A DNA stretch of 34,453 nt from Laccaria trichodermophora (taxonomy: Eukaryota; Basidiomycota; Agaricomycetes; Agaricales; Hydnangiaceae), in contig JACTVC010000067.1 of NCBI GenBank assembly GCA_018417955.1, forward strand, positions 1 through 34,453, written 5' to 3'. This document shows, piece after piece, positions 1-9,943 of this stretch (its first letter is position 1; every line of letters starts with the position of its first letter). Both the position numbers and the translations under genes were made by a program. A model generated the notes under the pieces. The model was given only the letters and a program-made list of their open reading frames with translations. It had not been told where the DNA came from and made no database searches.

Positions 1-284
1 ATTTGTAGTTTCTTGATACAAATCTAAGCAATAGTGCAAATCCGTTTTGGTACTGCTCGAAAGAGGTGAGATCTTGGATTCTGCACCCTCTTCACAAGTC
101 GAACTCATTTCAACTTCGATACAATAGTGTCAGAAAGAACATTGGTATGAGATAGGAATCTCACCGAAAGTATCTTAATTCTCTAACTCATAGGACAGGA
201 AACATCATAAAGCGTACTGCCATGACGTGGAACGCGGAATCACAAGGTTGATCAATGCTTTCCTTGCTAATCCAGTCCTTAAGG

Positions 285-516
285 TTACCTCCAAGCTTGT
301 TTGGCCCTGGATTTTGACCTTGTCAAAAAACCCGCACCCGACACGCCTTTCATGGCCCGCGTCGACGTAGCGCTTGAACCTTCAGATATCACTGTCTTTC
401 TTAGACTGTATGCTGGCATATATGGAAACACTGAGCCGGAAGAAATTGAAGGGATGCTCCAGATCAACGCGGTCACTCCCTCGCCTCGAAACATCGCACC
501 TCACCCCATCGTCTGA
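285..516 (+). other. open frame, possible exon of an unknown gene
   Basis: An open stretch of about 75 codons with protein-like composition, including FMARVDVALEPSDITVFLRL. It has no ATG near its left end, because stops lie at 268 and 280, so it would have to be an internal exon. It ends at TGA 514-516. I recognise no family. It may belong to the same gene as the open frame at 530-988, but I could not find a splice pair that joins the two in phase. Confidence 0.2.
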
Positions 517-652
517 ACCTCTGGCGTGAAACCCGCAAGGAACTCTGTGGTCAAGGCAAGCATCTACTCCTGTCGTCATCGTCGAATTCATCTCCAACGG
601 CGCTCCTGGGGCTTATTCATCCGTCCTTCCAATTCCACCAGTCATTTTAAAA

Positions 653-988
653 ATGGTGAAAGAAAATAAGCCTTTTGAATACCATTCAGTCTTGACTGGC
701 CAGTCATCTATCCCTATGAGCGCTACAGCCTGTCTCGAGTCTGTATTTTCTCCATCTACTCATGTTGTTGCTACCAATTCGCTTATTATGAATTATAGAT
801 TTATCAATACGTTTATTCGCGCAGATGCCAAAAATCAGCAGCTCTTACGCATGAACATGAGGGAAGAAGACAGGGAAACAATACGGGCTGCTGGACGTGG
901 GGTCGAACACACGACGCCTATCGCCATTTTGAAAGAGAAGATGGCGAGGGAACGGGTATATATCACTTACGAAGAAGTTGACTCATAG
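653..988 (+). CDS. hypothetical protein, possible last exon
   Basis: A 111-codon frame from an ATG at 653 to a TAG stop. The same frame stays open upstream to 530 and reads in a protein-like way there (VVIVEFISNGAPGAYSSV), so the ATG may not be the start and this could be the last exon of a spliced gene. The C-terminal half is charged and looks helical, rich in Arg, Glu and Lys (MREEDRETIRAAGRG, ILKEKMARERVYITYEEVD). I see no signal peptide, membrane segment or known motif and do not recognise the family. It sits about 1.2 kb upstream of the glycosyltransferase gene on the same strand. Whether it is real is uncertain. Confidence 0.3.
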   Translation: MVKENKPFEYHSVLTGQSSIPMSATACLESVFSPSTHVVATNSLIMNYRFINTFIRADAKNQQLLRMNMREEDRETIRAAGRGVEHTTPIAILKEKMARERVYITYEEVDS

Positions 989-2190
989 AGTACTATTGTC
1001 ACAGGTCATTCATCTCTAATCTATATCTAAGATACTGCCTATGTACGTTATTCGAACATAGGAGCCAGGACGAAGATAACGTAGATAGGTTCTGAAAATG
1101 GCCTTGCCATTCGTCACGAGAGTCGTTTCCCCTCTAAATCCGACCATTGCTGCGGTTATCACTAACGCGTGAGATATATAAAACAAATAAGAGTGCTCGC
1201 CGATGACTGTGACGAATTTTGAAGAGATGCCAGGACCTCAGTCGCGTTCTCTCCAGTCTCGAGACCTGTCCGCGGCCCATTGGCCTCTTCCTTGGGCGGA
1301 GGTGACAGACCTGACCTGTTTCAACTTTCTCGTCCCTTGGACCTGTGCCTTGCAGATGTCGTTATTAGCGCCAGTTAGCGCCAGTTATGTAGCACACGCG
1401 GCACCGCCAACCTTATTACACCGATGGCGTCAACGTTAATTTATCTCTCGCGATGAAGGGATAATTTGAACATATCTTTCCCTTTTTTTTCAAGGAACTA
1501 CGCAGTAATCGTCTTCGATCCGCTTCGAGTGGGGAACTTTGGCCGAATTCTGAAAGGCACGCGTGGTGGTCGGATGCAACGGATAGAAAAAGACAAGTCG
1601 TAGAAGAGCCACTTGCAACTGCGCAAAGTGCTTAGCACATGATTATTGGCGAGCGATCACTGCCTTCGTCGTAGCGCAATAAGCTAAAAATAACTTTGGT
1701 GAAGATGGATTGGATTTGGAGAGCCGCGCAAAGCGCATGATTATTGTCAGTATTGACTGCCTTCGTAGTCCAAAGCATAGGTATTAGGAGGAGATACAAG
1801 GCCAAAACACGTGGGATTGTGTGGAGAAGGTGATTAGAGGAGCGGAAGCAATAAAAAACTCGGGATCAATTCATCACCTCACTCCAATACGCCTAGTAAG
1901 TACTCCACTCTCCGTTTAGTTCTCGACTTTACCATAGTTATCTCGTGACGAGCCTGTTGATGAACGAACGCGTTCAGAATCTATCCCATAACCATAGATT
2001 TCGTGATCCCTGGCAGGTTTGAATTAACTGACCGGAAGGAATCGTCGGCGGGGATACGCCGCCGGAGTGACCATTGTGGGATAAGAAGAAACAGCACGTG
2101 CGTTTGGTTGTCGATGATCATGATGAGACATTAAATGACGCCTGTCCATTCAACGTCCCTTTCCCCTCGTACTCAATCTCCTCTTCCTCC
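989..2190. other. intergenic region upstream of the glycosyltransferase gene
   Basis: About 1.2 kb without a convincing gene. A 78-codon frame at 1203-1439 has no family resemblance and is probably chance. The only structure seen is the direct repeat listed separately (1621-1673 and 1726-1768). The region probably contains the promoter of the downstream gene, but I could not place a TATA box or initiator with confidence. Confidence 0.4.
1621..1768 (+). repeat. imperfect direct repeat in the promoter region
   Basis: Two diverged copies, 1621-1673 and 1726-1768, offset by 105 bp. They share GCGCAAAG(T/C)GC, then ATGATTATTG, then ACTGCCTTCGT. The first copy carries 7 extra bases between the first two blocks. 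They lie about 420-570 bp upstream of the glycosyltransferase start. They could be a duplicated regulatory site or remnants of a short repeat. Confidence 0.5.
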
Positions 2191-3365
2191 ATGTCCTTCA
2201 TCATCAGGACCATCTTAGAGAGATGGACATGGTCATACGAACCCCTCCCGCAAAGCATCACCCAGAATCCTACGAAAAATTCAACCCGAAAGCGCCTACT
2301 TGCACTGCCCGCAGGCTTAGCAGTCGTTGGAGTTGTGTATCTTCTTTGGTGGATAACCTCCTCAAAAGCCCCATACTCTCCTCTGGATAACTACCAAAAT
2401 ATGTGAGCTCACCCACTTTACCTCACTACTAACACTCTTTCATCGCGGAGAATGTTCGCAGAAACGCCAACCCCATCCTGGGAGCCCGGCCAGTAGCGTC
2501 GCCGTCATCAAGAAATCATACTGCGGTGGTATCTACCCTTTACACGGACAGCTACGCCATCGGGGTCGCTGTTCTCGGGCATTCTGTCCGGTCAGCCAAT
2601 ATGACGTCCCGTCTCATCCTCCCATATCTCGCGCGCCGAGTCTCTCCCCACGCTCTCTGCATCGTCACGGCCGCCGGCTGGGAACCACAGTCCATCCAGT
2701 TCATACCACCACCTCATCACGGGAAGGGCGTCCATCAGCGGTTCAAGGACCAATACACCAAGCTAAACATCTGGACGTTTGACCAATTGGGGATAGAGAA
2801 GCTGGTGTATCTCGACGCCGATACCCTCGTCCTAAAGAATTTTGATGAATTGTTTGAGATGCCATTTAACTTCGCCGCGGTCCCCGACGTTTACGAGCCA
2901 GGCGATCGGAGGGGGTTCACGATATCGTTTAACGCGGGGGTATTGGCCATTCAGCCATCTAGTGCCGTTTTCAAGGATATGAGGGAGAAGATTGAGACGG
3001 CGAGGTTTCCCCCGGTGGAAGCGGAGCAGTCGTTCTTGAACCATTATTACGGCGCCAAGGGTGTTCGGTTACCCTACGCTTACAACATGAACTTGGCCAT
3101 CAAGAAGCGGAGTCTGGAGCTTTGGGAGAATCTGAAGGAGGAGGGGAAGATTGTGCATTATACGCTGTTCAAGCCGTTCAAAGGTATGTCGAGGCGGGTT
3201 TCGACGAGGGTGGAGGAAGAGGAGGCGATAAGAGAGGCTGCTACGCAGGATGGGGGGTTCTTCGCGGAAGAGTTTGGGTGGTGGAAAAGCGCGTATGAGC
3301 GGCTGATGGCGGACAAGGGCGAAGAGATTGAGAGGTGTCGTCCGGCCCGTGGAAGGTCTTGGTGA
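2191..3365 (+). CDS. glycosyltransferase family 8 (glycogenin-like), membrane-anchored
   Basis: Two exons, 2191-2402 and 2462-3365, with a 59-nt intron (GTGAGC...CGCAG). The join keeps phase and gives 371 residues. The start is the first in-frame ATG, before a short N-terminal tail, basic residues (RKR, about 33-35) and a hydrophobic segment at about 36-57. That is a type II signal anchor, so a Golgi or ER lumenal enzyme is likely. The catalytic domain shows VVSTLYTDSYA at its start, the metal-binding DxD as YLDADTLVLKNFDELF (D189, D191), FNAGVLAIQP, EQSFLNHYY and a late VHYTLFKPFKG. All are GT8 hallmarks for transfer from UDP-sugars. Family members include glycogenins and fungal alpha-glucosyl or galactinol-synthase-like enzymes; the substrate cannot be read from sequence. 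The C-terminal tail is acidic (RVEEEEAIREA). Confidence 0.9.
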
Positions 3366-5326
3366 AGGGAGGTTCACAGTAATTATCAGTGGAATCAACG
3401 CTTTAGACGATAACATAATACTCACGGCATCGTAGAGCTCCATAATTCTGGTAGAAGGGTTGAATTATTTTGACCTTCAATATCCAACAAGATGACGTAC
3501 TTCGGGAAAACACGATTTGGCGCTCGAGGTCGAAAATCGAGAAAGTTATTTCATTGAATGGCTTCGAGATTTCGACGCAAACCGAACGATGGGCGGCAGG
3601 AATTCGGTCACTGGGAGTGTTGGTGATCCACATTTTTAAATGCACCTTGTAAACATTTTTCTTCTTCTCGGAGACGAGTGGATTGGAAGACTGAGAATAT
3701 TTGCGTCAACAACGCGCTAGGCCGGTGTAGAGTGCCGAGTTCGTCTCCTGGCATCTAGGCGAATGTTGCCAATGTTTCCGTGGCTAAAGTCATTTACATC
3801 CTGAATGTATCACCGAAACCAACCACAATTCAAAGGTACGGCGCATAGCGAAAATGCTCCTTGCGCAAAAAGTGAACTAGAAAATGGGATTAGGGTCAAT
3901 AGATGTTTTTTATGGATAAAATTAAATTAAAATTGACGTCCGCGAATTGGGTTCGACTCCCTGAATTCATATAAGTTGAACATGTTGTGAACATGATCTT
4001 TTTGTCAGCCGTGTGCAGCCTAAGGCCAGAAAAAATATAGCCTTGAACAGGAGGCCGAGCTGGAAGTACCACGCCGTGTGAGTACGAATACAGGTGGGCA
4101 TGGTCAAAAGGGATCAAGATTATACCCAAGGCAGGCGTATTTAGACCAAAGTTTCGGGATCGACTCCTGGTCCAGCTGATTTGTCTCTTGTGTCTTTTTG
4201 GTTCAGTCACTGCATGCTAAGGGCCTAAGGCATCATGATGGAGAGACTTGGCGGTGTAAGTATAGTAGAGCGCCGAATGAATACAGTTGCTCACATCAAC
4301 TCGGCGTCGTATTCTCGATTTTAAATCTGATTCTTGAAGGCTTTTGAGTCCTTTGCGCGCAAGGGATTGGCTGGAAGGAGAGGGTTGGATGAGTATCTAT
4401 ACAGCTTTTGTGAACCGAATCCTTACCTGAGCGACAAAACGTTGAGCTTGGGGCTGAGGCCATGCTAAGCTTCGGGTTTTAAGCTGAAGCCAGCTATCCA
4501 GATTTGAGTGAGTGCCTAGAGAGGAAATCAAAAGTATATCCTTCAGTGCAGTCAGGTATGACATGATCAAGGATGAGTTCAATCAGATACTGTCCTGAGC
4601 ACGAAGTCAATACGCTGCTCACAAGAACTCTGTGCTCGACTTCGCAGTAAGTCGTATGAGAGATCGTCTAAAAGTAGGACTATCGTAGTAGCCGGACGTG
4701 GTGTAAAGGAACTGGATCTATAATTTGATACTGGTGACATAGATTGATTTGGTTCCTAAGGCCTGAGCTTCGGATTCGTAGCCCGCCGTCCGGATGTCAC
4801 CGGGCAAGATGAAAGGACAACATTTTTTTTGCAGAGTCTAACCATCTAGGCAAAAGTTAAGTGGTTGGTACAATGAGATACGTGGAGTGAACGGCAGTAA
4901 AAAGGTACCCACCAACAAGCCATCTAAGCATTAGAAGCTTTATGGCGCAGAAGGTGGACGAACAGCGGGATGTAGCATTATCGGTGCCGGCGCAATCGTA
5001 AACAGGACCTTCAATAATTATAGGGCGCTGCATTTCAGATTTCCCCGACTTGCTATAAGTTACATGGGGCGGATCCAGGGTAAGTTGAACTTGCTGTGGA
5101 TTGATTCCTCTGGACTGAGGGAAAGCTTGCGGGCTCGGCCTGTATAGTAAACACGGTCAGCAATAGCTGGAGCGTGAACACAATGTCGAAACCATCGATA
5201 AAAGGAGAAGCGTTGTTATTGAAAACTGTAAAGGCGTGGGATCTTCAGAGCCAATTGGACCGGTGACCCGGACCGGATACTTGCTCTCACTTTTCCATCG
5301 CCCTCTCTTGAGCTGCACCAGTCAAC
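3366..5326. other. long intergenic region, no supported gene
   Basis: Almost 2 kb between two plus-strand genes with only short open frames on either strand and no splice-consistent model. Two sequences resemble the RNA polymerase III box B (consensus GGTTCGANTCC): GGTTCGACTCC at 3950-3960, a perfect match, and GGATCGACTCC at 4157-4167, one mismatch. Neither could be folded into a tRNA. They may be remnants of tRNA-derived repeats or chance. Confidence 0.4.
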
Positions 5327-5905
5327 ATGGTCCAAGCGGACCTCAAATCTCGCACTCGTGCAGAATACCTCTACTTCCTGGACTACCGCACACGATGGTG
5401 AGGCTTCTCCTTCTCTCCCTGACAATGACCCGAGTTCACGTTTACAGTAACGAAGGAGCGACAACGACCAATATGCACACATGAATAACTCAGTTTACTA
5501 CCACCTCTTCGATTCTATAATAAACACGTATCTCATTGAGAAATGTGGCCAAAGCCCGACGAGTTCGCCTCTAATTGGGTTGGTAGTGTCGTCGTTTTGT
5601 CAGGTACGTGTTTTACACTGAAGCAGTACCATGCACTGACAATCACGTAGTTCTTTGCCCCCCTGTCTTTTCCAGATGTCCTTCACCTCGGATTACGCGT
5701 CACCAAGCTTGGCTTGTCGTCGGTGTCCTACGAAGTAGGCATCTTCAAGGAGGGTGAAGATTCGCCTGCCGCGGTGGGTGGGTACACGCACGTATTTGTT
5801 GAGAGTCAGTCGAGGAGGAGCACTCCAATGGGGCAGAACCTCAAGAATGGGCTGGGGGCGCTTCTGGCTGGTGAAGGCGAGGGGACTGTGAAAGGGAAAC
5901 TTTAA
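5327..5905 (+). CDS. acyl-CoA thioesterase, hotdog fold (4HBT / YbgC-FadM type)
   Basis: Three exons, 5327-5397, 5456-5603 and 5651-5905, with introns of 58 nt (GTGAGG...GAAG) and 47 nt (GTACGT...GTAG). The joins are in phase and give 157 residues. The key evidence is the splice at codon 24, which creates the conserved hotdog thioesterase block W-S-D-N-D-Q-Y-A-H-M-N-N-S-V-Y-Y (residues 24-39). It matches the family pattern D-x-D-x-x-x-H-x-N-N-x-x-Y around the catalytic loop. The rest of the fold follows: a central helix with LFDSIINTYLIEKCG, then strands with FPDVLHLGLRVTKLG and SVSYEVGIF. Expected activity is hydrolysis of an acyl-CoA thioester. Length and the absence of a targeting signal suit a small soluble enzyme. 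The usual Gly before the conserved His is Ala here. The start ATG is the first in frame and gives the expected short N-terminus. Confidence 0.85.
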
Positions 5906-6047
5906 CGTTGGTGTGGTTTCAAGTACGTTAATGTATCTTGCTGAATAAGTGCCTTTACCTCCCATATCGAGCCATCGAAAAGCATTCGGATAAGCTTGAA
6001 GTATTGAGTTTGACTCGCAAAACGAACGAGTACAGCTGCTTTATATA

Positions 6048-6132
6048 CAGACACTGGAATCGAACCCCGGTCGCAAGCATCTGCCATCAACGAACGCGCA
6101 CAGCTGGAGATGCGTTGACAACGCCATGTCTG
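6048..6132 (-). other. tRNA-like segment (possible tRNA-derived repeat)
   Basis: On the minus strand this 85-nt stretch has closing 7-nt arms that can pair (CAGACAT with GTGTCTG, one G-U). It also has an internal GCGTT...AACGC hairpin, a GCATCT...AGATGC stem, and a perfect pol III box B, GGTTCGATTCC, at 6066-6056 near its 3' side. The T-stem does not pair properly and the D-arm loop is too short, so this is not a functional cloverleaf. A tRNA pseudogene or the head of a SINE fits better. It lies just left of the MITE and is not part of it. Confidence 0.3.
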
Positions 6133-6201
6133 GTTGAATTCAACAACCAAGTCCTTCGATATATTCGATCTAGATACCGAAGGGACTTTGATCGAACGAA
6201 T

Positions 6202-6278
6202 CAGGGGGCCGCCATCGGAGAAATCCGTGAAATGCACTGGTACAGTCGGGTCGTGGGAGAAAGCACGTGCATTCCAAA
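6202..6278 (+). repeat. MITE left terminal inverted repeat
   Basis: Left 77-bp arm, starting CAGGGGGCCGCCATCGG. It differs from the right arm at one base, near the CACGTGC block. Confidence 0.9.
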
Positions 6279-6941
6279 CAGCACCTGCACTCGCCCAACA
6301 CTCGCCTGCACCGCGCTGCATAGCGCTTCCACTTATCCAAAGTACTACACACTTCTTGCTTTTTCAGCTTTGCCGGAGTAGATCATCTGTCCGATATATA
6401 GCTATTAACGAGCCTTTACTTAAGTATAAATTTAAAGTCTACCATTCTGCGAGCTCTGCAGATGTGCGCGCAGCGCAACAAGTGCGCAACTACCTAAAAT
6501 CACCCACTGAGTTACTATACAAATGAAATACGGCATTTGTCCTACAGCCGCAATAGATACAGACACCGGAATTCACCAGGTTGAATGTGGTCTGAGACTG
6601 CGCCAGGAGGTGATCACTTTGACCACCCTCAGCGCGCACAAATCCATAGGCATAATTCCAAGTGGAATAGCGCTGCACTCAAGAAGCGACAAATCGTCTC
6701 ATATACTAGGTATGTGTCAGAGTATACTACCATTTTCTCTCAGTTGCAACTTTATTGATAATAATTCCCTACTATTTCGTGCTCCAAGTTGTGCTCAGGC
6801 TGAGAACACAACTCGCATTTCACCCCTCCTCTTTACCCGCACCACCCAAATATTTGTCTCATTTGCTAGCATTCTTATCCTTCCGACCACATCTTTGCGC
6901 TTTCATAAAAAGCCTTGCCGTGATTTGTTATCGCTGAGCCA

Positions 6942-7018
6942 TTTGGAATGCACGTGCTCTCTCCCACGACCCGACTGTACCAGTGCATTTCACGGATTTC
7001 TCCGATGGCGGCCCCCTG
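6942..7018 (-). repeat. MITE right terminal inverted repeat
   Basis: Right 77-bp arm, ending CCGATGGCGGCCCCCTG and followed directly by the duplicated target GAACGAAT. Confidence 0.9.
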
Positions 7019-7026
7019 GAACGAAT

Positions 7027-7828
7027 ACAAGTCAAAATTGGAATCCATGCTGTATCACGCCTGGTGACGTGACCGGGTTACGTCACGTGAGTGCTGGCAA
7101 CCCTCCCTTTTGGCGCGCGCCGTCACCTCCGTCACGCGGCTGGTAACCTCACTCCAGCGATCCGCATTCGCGGAGTCCTCGATAGCGTAGATAGCGTCAC
7201 ACCAATGAATCCGTTTTTTCCGCTCTCTCCCCGTTCCCCTCTGAACTCTGGTTCCCCTCCTCCTGTTTGGGATCACCCGTCTGCTCTCGCCCTCGGGCCC
7301 TGAACTCTCAACTGGGTTCAGCCCCCCTCTCCGTTCACTCCCTGTGTGACCCCCTCATCTGTTCGATTGAGGTGACCCCGATCGAGGAAAACATGCATCC
7401 CGAAGGTGGAAACCGCTATTGCGGCTCCCGCTTTTCCCTTGAAAATGGAATCCTCGAATGTGATCCCAACGATAGCGGATAGTGAGGCCCCGATTGCGGC
7501 ATCGAAAGGTGTTTCCGCGATTGAGGAAACCTTTTTAAGTGTACCAAATAGACTACATCTCAAGAATGAAAGACAAAATTTTGAGAGCCACATCTGTGGT
7601 GAGGCTCATCAAAATTCAGATAATGGACGGTTAATATTATAATGAGGTCCTTTGGCCCTAGCAAGTTGCTCATGGGTAATTCGACTCTACGAATTTGACC
7701 TGCTCGTTACCAGAAATTTCTACTCAATTGGAAAACCCCTGTAAGGCAGCGACCGTCGACTATATCGTCAGGTGCGGTCATGTTTCGGCCTTTTTCTAAG
7801 AGATCCATCACGCAGGCTATAGCTTTTT
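7027..7828. other. intergenic region, no supported gene
   Basis: About 800 bp between the MITE and the end of the dehydrogenase gene. It is pyrimidine-rich at 7200-7350, then carries short imperfect repetitions of GATTGAGG(A/T)... and CCG(C/A)TTGCGGC motifs (about 7370-7530). Short frames on both strands have no recognisable family. It probably includes the 3' flank of the dehydrogenase gene. Confidence 0.4.
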
Positions 7829-8888
7829 TCAGACAGTGCTATAAACGCCCGTCAGCCTCTCCTTCAGCAAGTCCTTTGAGATAATCTCGTCCTCCTTCGC
7901 TTCCAACTCCAGAACATCCCAGTTGCAAGATGCGTACCTCCCATCTAAGTACGCAGCGCGCTCCGAACAGACATAGACGGCAAAGATTCCAGGAAGCACA
8001 ACTAAAGGAAGCGTGAATCAAGGAGGGGATTGAGCGGGTAGGGATTTCTAACCTTTATCCTGCGCAAAGTGCGCAAAGTCGCTCATGTCCGCCACTATAG
8101 AGGTCATGACGCTACCAGGATGGAACGCAACAACCTGCACGTTTGAATGTTCCGAGGAGACTAGCTCCGTGAAGCGATGGACAGCAAGCTTGGACACGAT
8201 GTAACTGCTAGCGCTGGGTACCACCATCTCCGCAGCGTAAGACCCCACATTGCCGATAAAGCCTCGCTTGTCAGCGGGCAGGAGGCGGAGGTACGCTTGA
8301 GTGACGAGAAACGTTCCTTTGACGTTTACTTCCTATGAATGAAAAATGATCAACGTCTTCGGGCGGGCCAAGGGAAGAAAAAACACACCATGTCGCTCCA
8401 CCACTTTTTGACGTCGATATCCTTGACGAGACCTCGTCCGCCGATCCCAGCATTGTTGACGAGGATGTCAACGTGGCCAAATACATCTTTCACTGTCCTT
8501 TCGAGAGCGCTGACAGCCTCTGGCGAGGTTGTGTCGACGCTCACCACCAAGACCTTGGCTTTGCTGCTTATCTTCAGAATTTCCGCTTTCGTTTCCTCCA
8601 GCTTCTGCACGTTCCGTGCGGCTAGGACCAAGCCAGACGCACCTGCGTTGGTAAAAGCTAATGCGATTCCCTTTACAACAAAAATGGGAACGTTAGAGTC
8701 TTGAAAGCTCAGATATAACTGGAACACACCTTCCCAATGCCCTGACTCGCTCCAGTGATAAGAACCGTTTTACCAACTTGTGAATCGGAAACGACATCCT
8801 GAAGAGCGGGGTAGACATCTCGATGATTCGTCTCCGTGAATTGGTAGCGGTGCAAGAAATAGTCGGAAGGCAAGCTCGGAGTCGACAT
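7829..8888 (-). CDS. short-chain dehydrogenase/reductase (SDR), NAD(P)-dependent
   Basis: Four exons on the minus strand: 8888-8730, 8670-8389, 8332-8053 and 8001-7829. The introns are 59, 56 and 51 nt with GT-AG ends, all joins are in phase, and the product has 297 residues. The classical SDR landmarks are in order: the nucleotide-binding TGASQGIG (residues 45-52, split from the next Gly by intron 1), NNAG (125-128), catalytic Ser178 in NVGSYAAEM, and Y191-x-x-x-K195 (SSYIVSK). HPGSVMTS follows, the usual segment after the active site. The C-terminal block NWDVLELEA, after a GRY segment, is typical of fungal SDRs of secondary or detoxifying metabolism. The enzyme should oxidise an alcohol or reduce a ketone using NAD(P)(H); the substrate cannot be inferred. 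No signal peptide is visible, so it is presumably cytosolic. Confidence 0.9.
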
Positions 8889-9943
8889 TGTAGGTTAGAC
8901 GATGCTATCTGGATTGCGGGTTATGGGTTATTTATACCTTGTCTCACCCATCTGCCGAAGCCGCGTAGCGCAGGCTTGAGATGAATAAGCAGTAGGCGGC
9001 AATGCCACGCGTACGTCCATAACATCCATGCATATGTACATGATGTACCGTTTTTCCCGGTGGAGGGGTGCCGAGTGATGTAGCGCGAGTCGCCTCAGAG
9101 CTCAGTCGCAGTGCTCGAGGTGAATGATGATTTGATGATGATGATTCCCCGTTCGCGTACAAACAAGTCTTCTATCTACTCCGAAGCTCCTACCAAACAC
9201 AACCAAACAATTGGCTTCAGTGTTGTGTCGAGGCCCGACACTCCACCGGGGTATAGCCGAGTAAGGCGATTACGAGGTTCAGCTCTTCTCATCTTGAGGT
9301 CCCTTGTAGGTTGGCATACTCCGGGGCCGTATTTAAACAACGACTCCGCTGAAGCCAGGAAACGTCGACCTGTTGTCTCAAAGCACTGCCGGCCACACCC
9401 TCGGCGGACGACGAATGCGAGCAAATAAGCATACTCGAGTACGAACCCCCTATTATCATTCGTACACACATATGATCTAACAAGAAACTCTAGTTAGATG
9501 CCCTGTTGACGCCTGCTTGGTTCTGCTTAAGAGTCCTTACGTAAAATCTACAACATACCCGATACGTTAGTAAGGGTTATTACACCCTCGGGCCCAGCCA
9601 GGGAAAAAATTCTCAATTTTGTTCTTGTTTGGTTTCCTCGTGACCTGTTACGGCTGTTCCCGTATTCTGGTGTCTATTTTTGGCGGCATTCGAGCATCTT
9701 TTGTATGTGTTTGCTCTGGCCACTGTGTGGCTATTTTTGGCGGCGCTGGCGGATGTTTTGTCGTTGTTGTTCTGTTGATGATTTTCAGAGGCATTTACTG
9801 CTGGTTCGCCAGACAAGTCGGTGCCCATAATTTTCGAGTGTTCTTCATTTTTCTATACATGCTTTCGATACGAATTAATGTCAGAATCAGGCACTCAGTT
9901 GGTCCGGCCCTTAGACCATCACTGGCATGCACCTCGCCCTATT
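8889..9943. other. intergenic region, no supported gene
   Basis: About 1 kb holding the divergent 5' flank of the dehydrogenase gene and the 3' flank of the truncated gene at 9944. A block CTATTTTTGGCGGC is repeated at about 9674 and 9731. Frames here lack ATG starts or known motifs. I see nothing else of note. Confidence 0.4.

Larger units (their letters stand above)
6194..7026. mobile_element. hAT-type MITE with 8-bp target-site duplication
   Basis: A complete non-autonomous element of 817 bp (6202-7018). The two ends are inverted copies of each other: 6202-6278 is the reverse complement of 6942-7018, 77 bp with a single mismatch. The termini read CAGGGGGCC...GGCCCCCTG. Both sides are flanked by the identical octamer GAACGAAT (6194-6201 and 7019-7026). 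An 8-bp duplication with CAGGG-type termini is the signature of the hAT superfamily. The 663-bp interior (6279-6941) has no convincing coding potential, so the element must be mobilised in trans. The near-perfect arms suggest recent activity. Confidence 0.88.

Noticed and set aside
1203..1439. 78-codon plus-strand frame with ATG
   Set aside because: No family resemblance, no splice support, and includes a short internal duplication (GCGCCAGTTA); most likely chance.
3896..4210. 104-codon minus-strand frame between the glycosyltransferase and thioesterase genes
   Set aside because: No recognisable domain and no splice-consistent extension; part of it is the reverse of box-B-like sequence.
6048..6132. 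Functional tRNA gene
   Set aside because: The T-stem does not pair and the D-arm loop is too short; kept only as a tRNA-like segment.
7318..7593. 91-codon minus-strand frame
   Set aside because: Built on short GATTGAGG-type repetitions; no domain, and no supporting neighbour.
8339..8704. 121-codon plus-strand frame
   Set aside because: Antisense to exon 2 of the dehydrogenase and spans its intron.
9613..9828. Minus-strand Asn/Gln/Lys-rich frame downstream of the truncated gene
   Set aside because: The spliced model reaches a stop at 9944, so this lies beyond the gene; its low complexity reflects the repeated TTTTTGGCGGC region.
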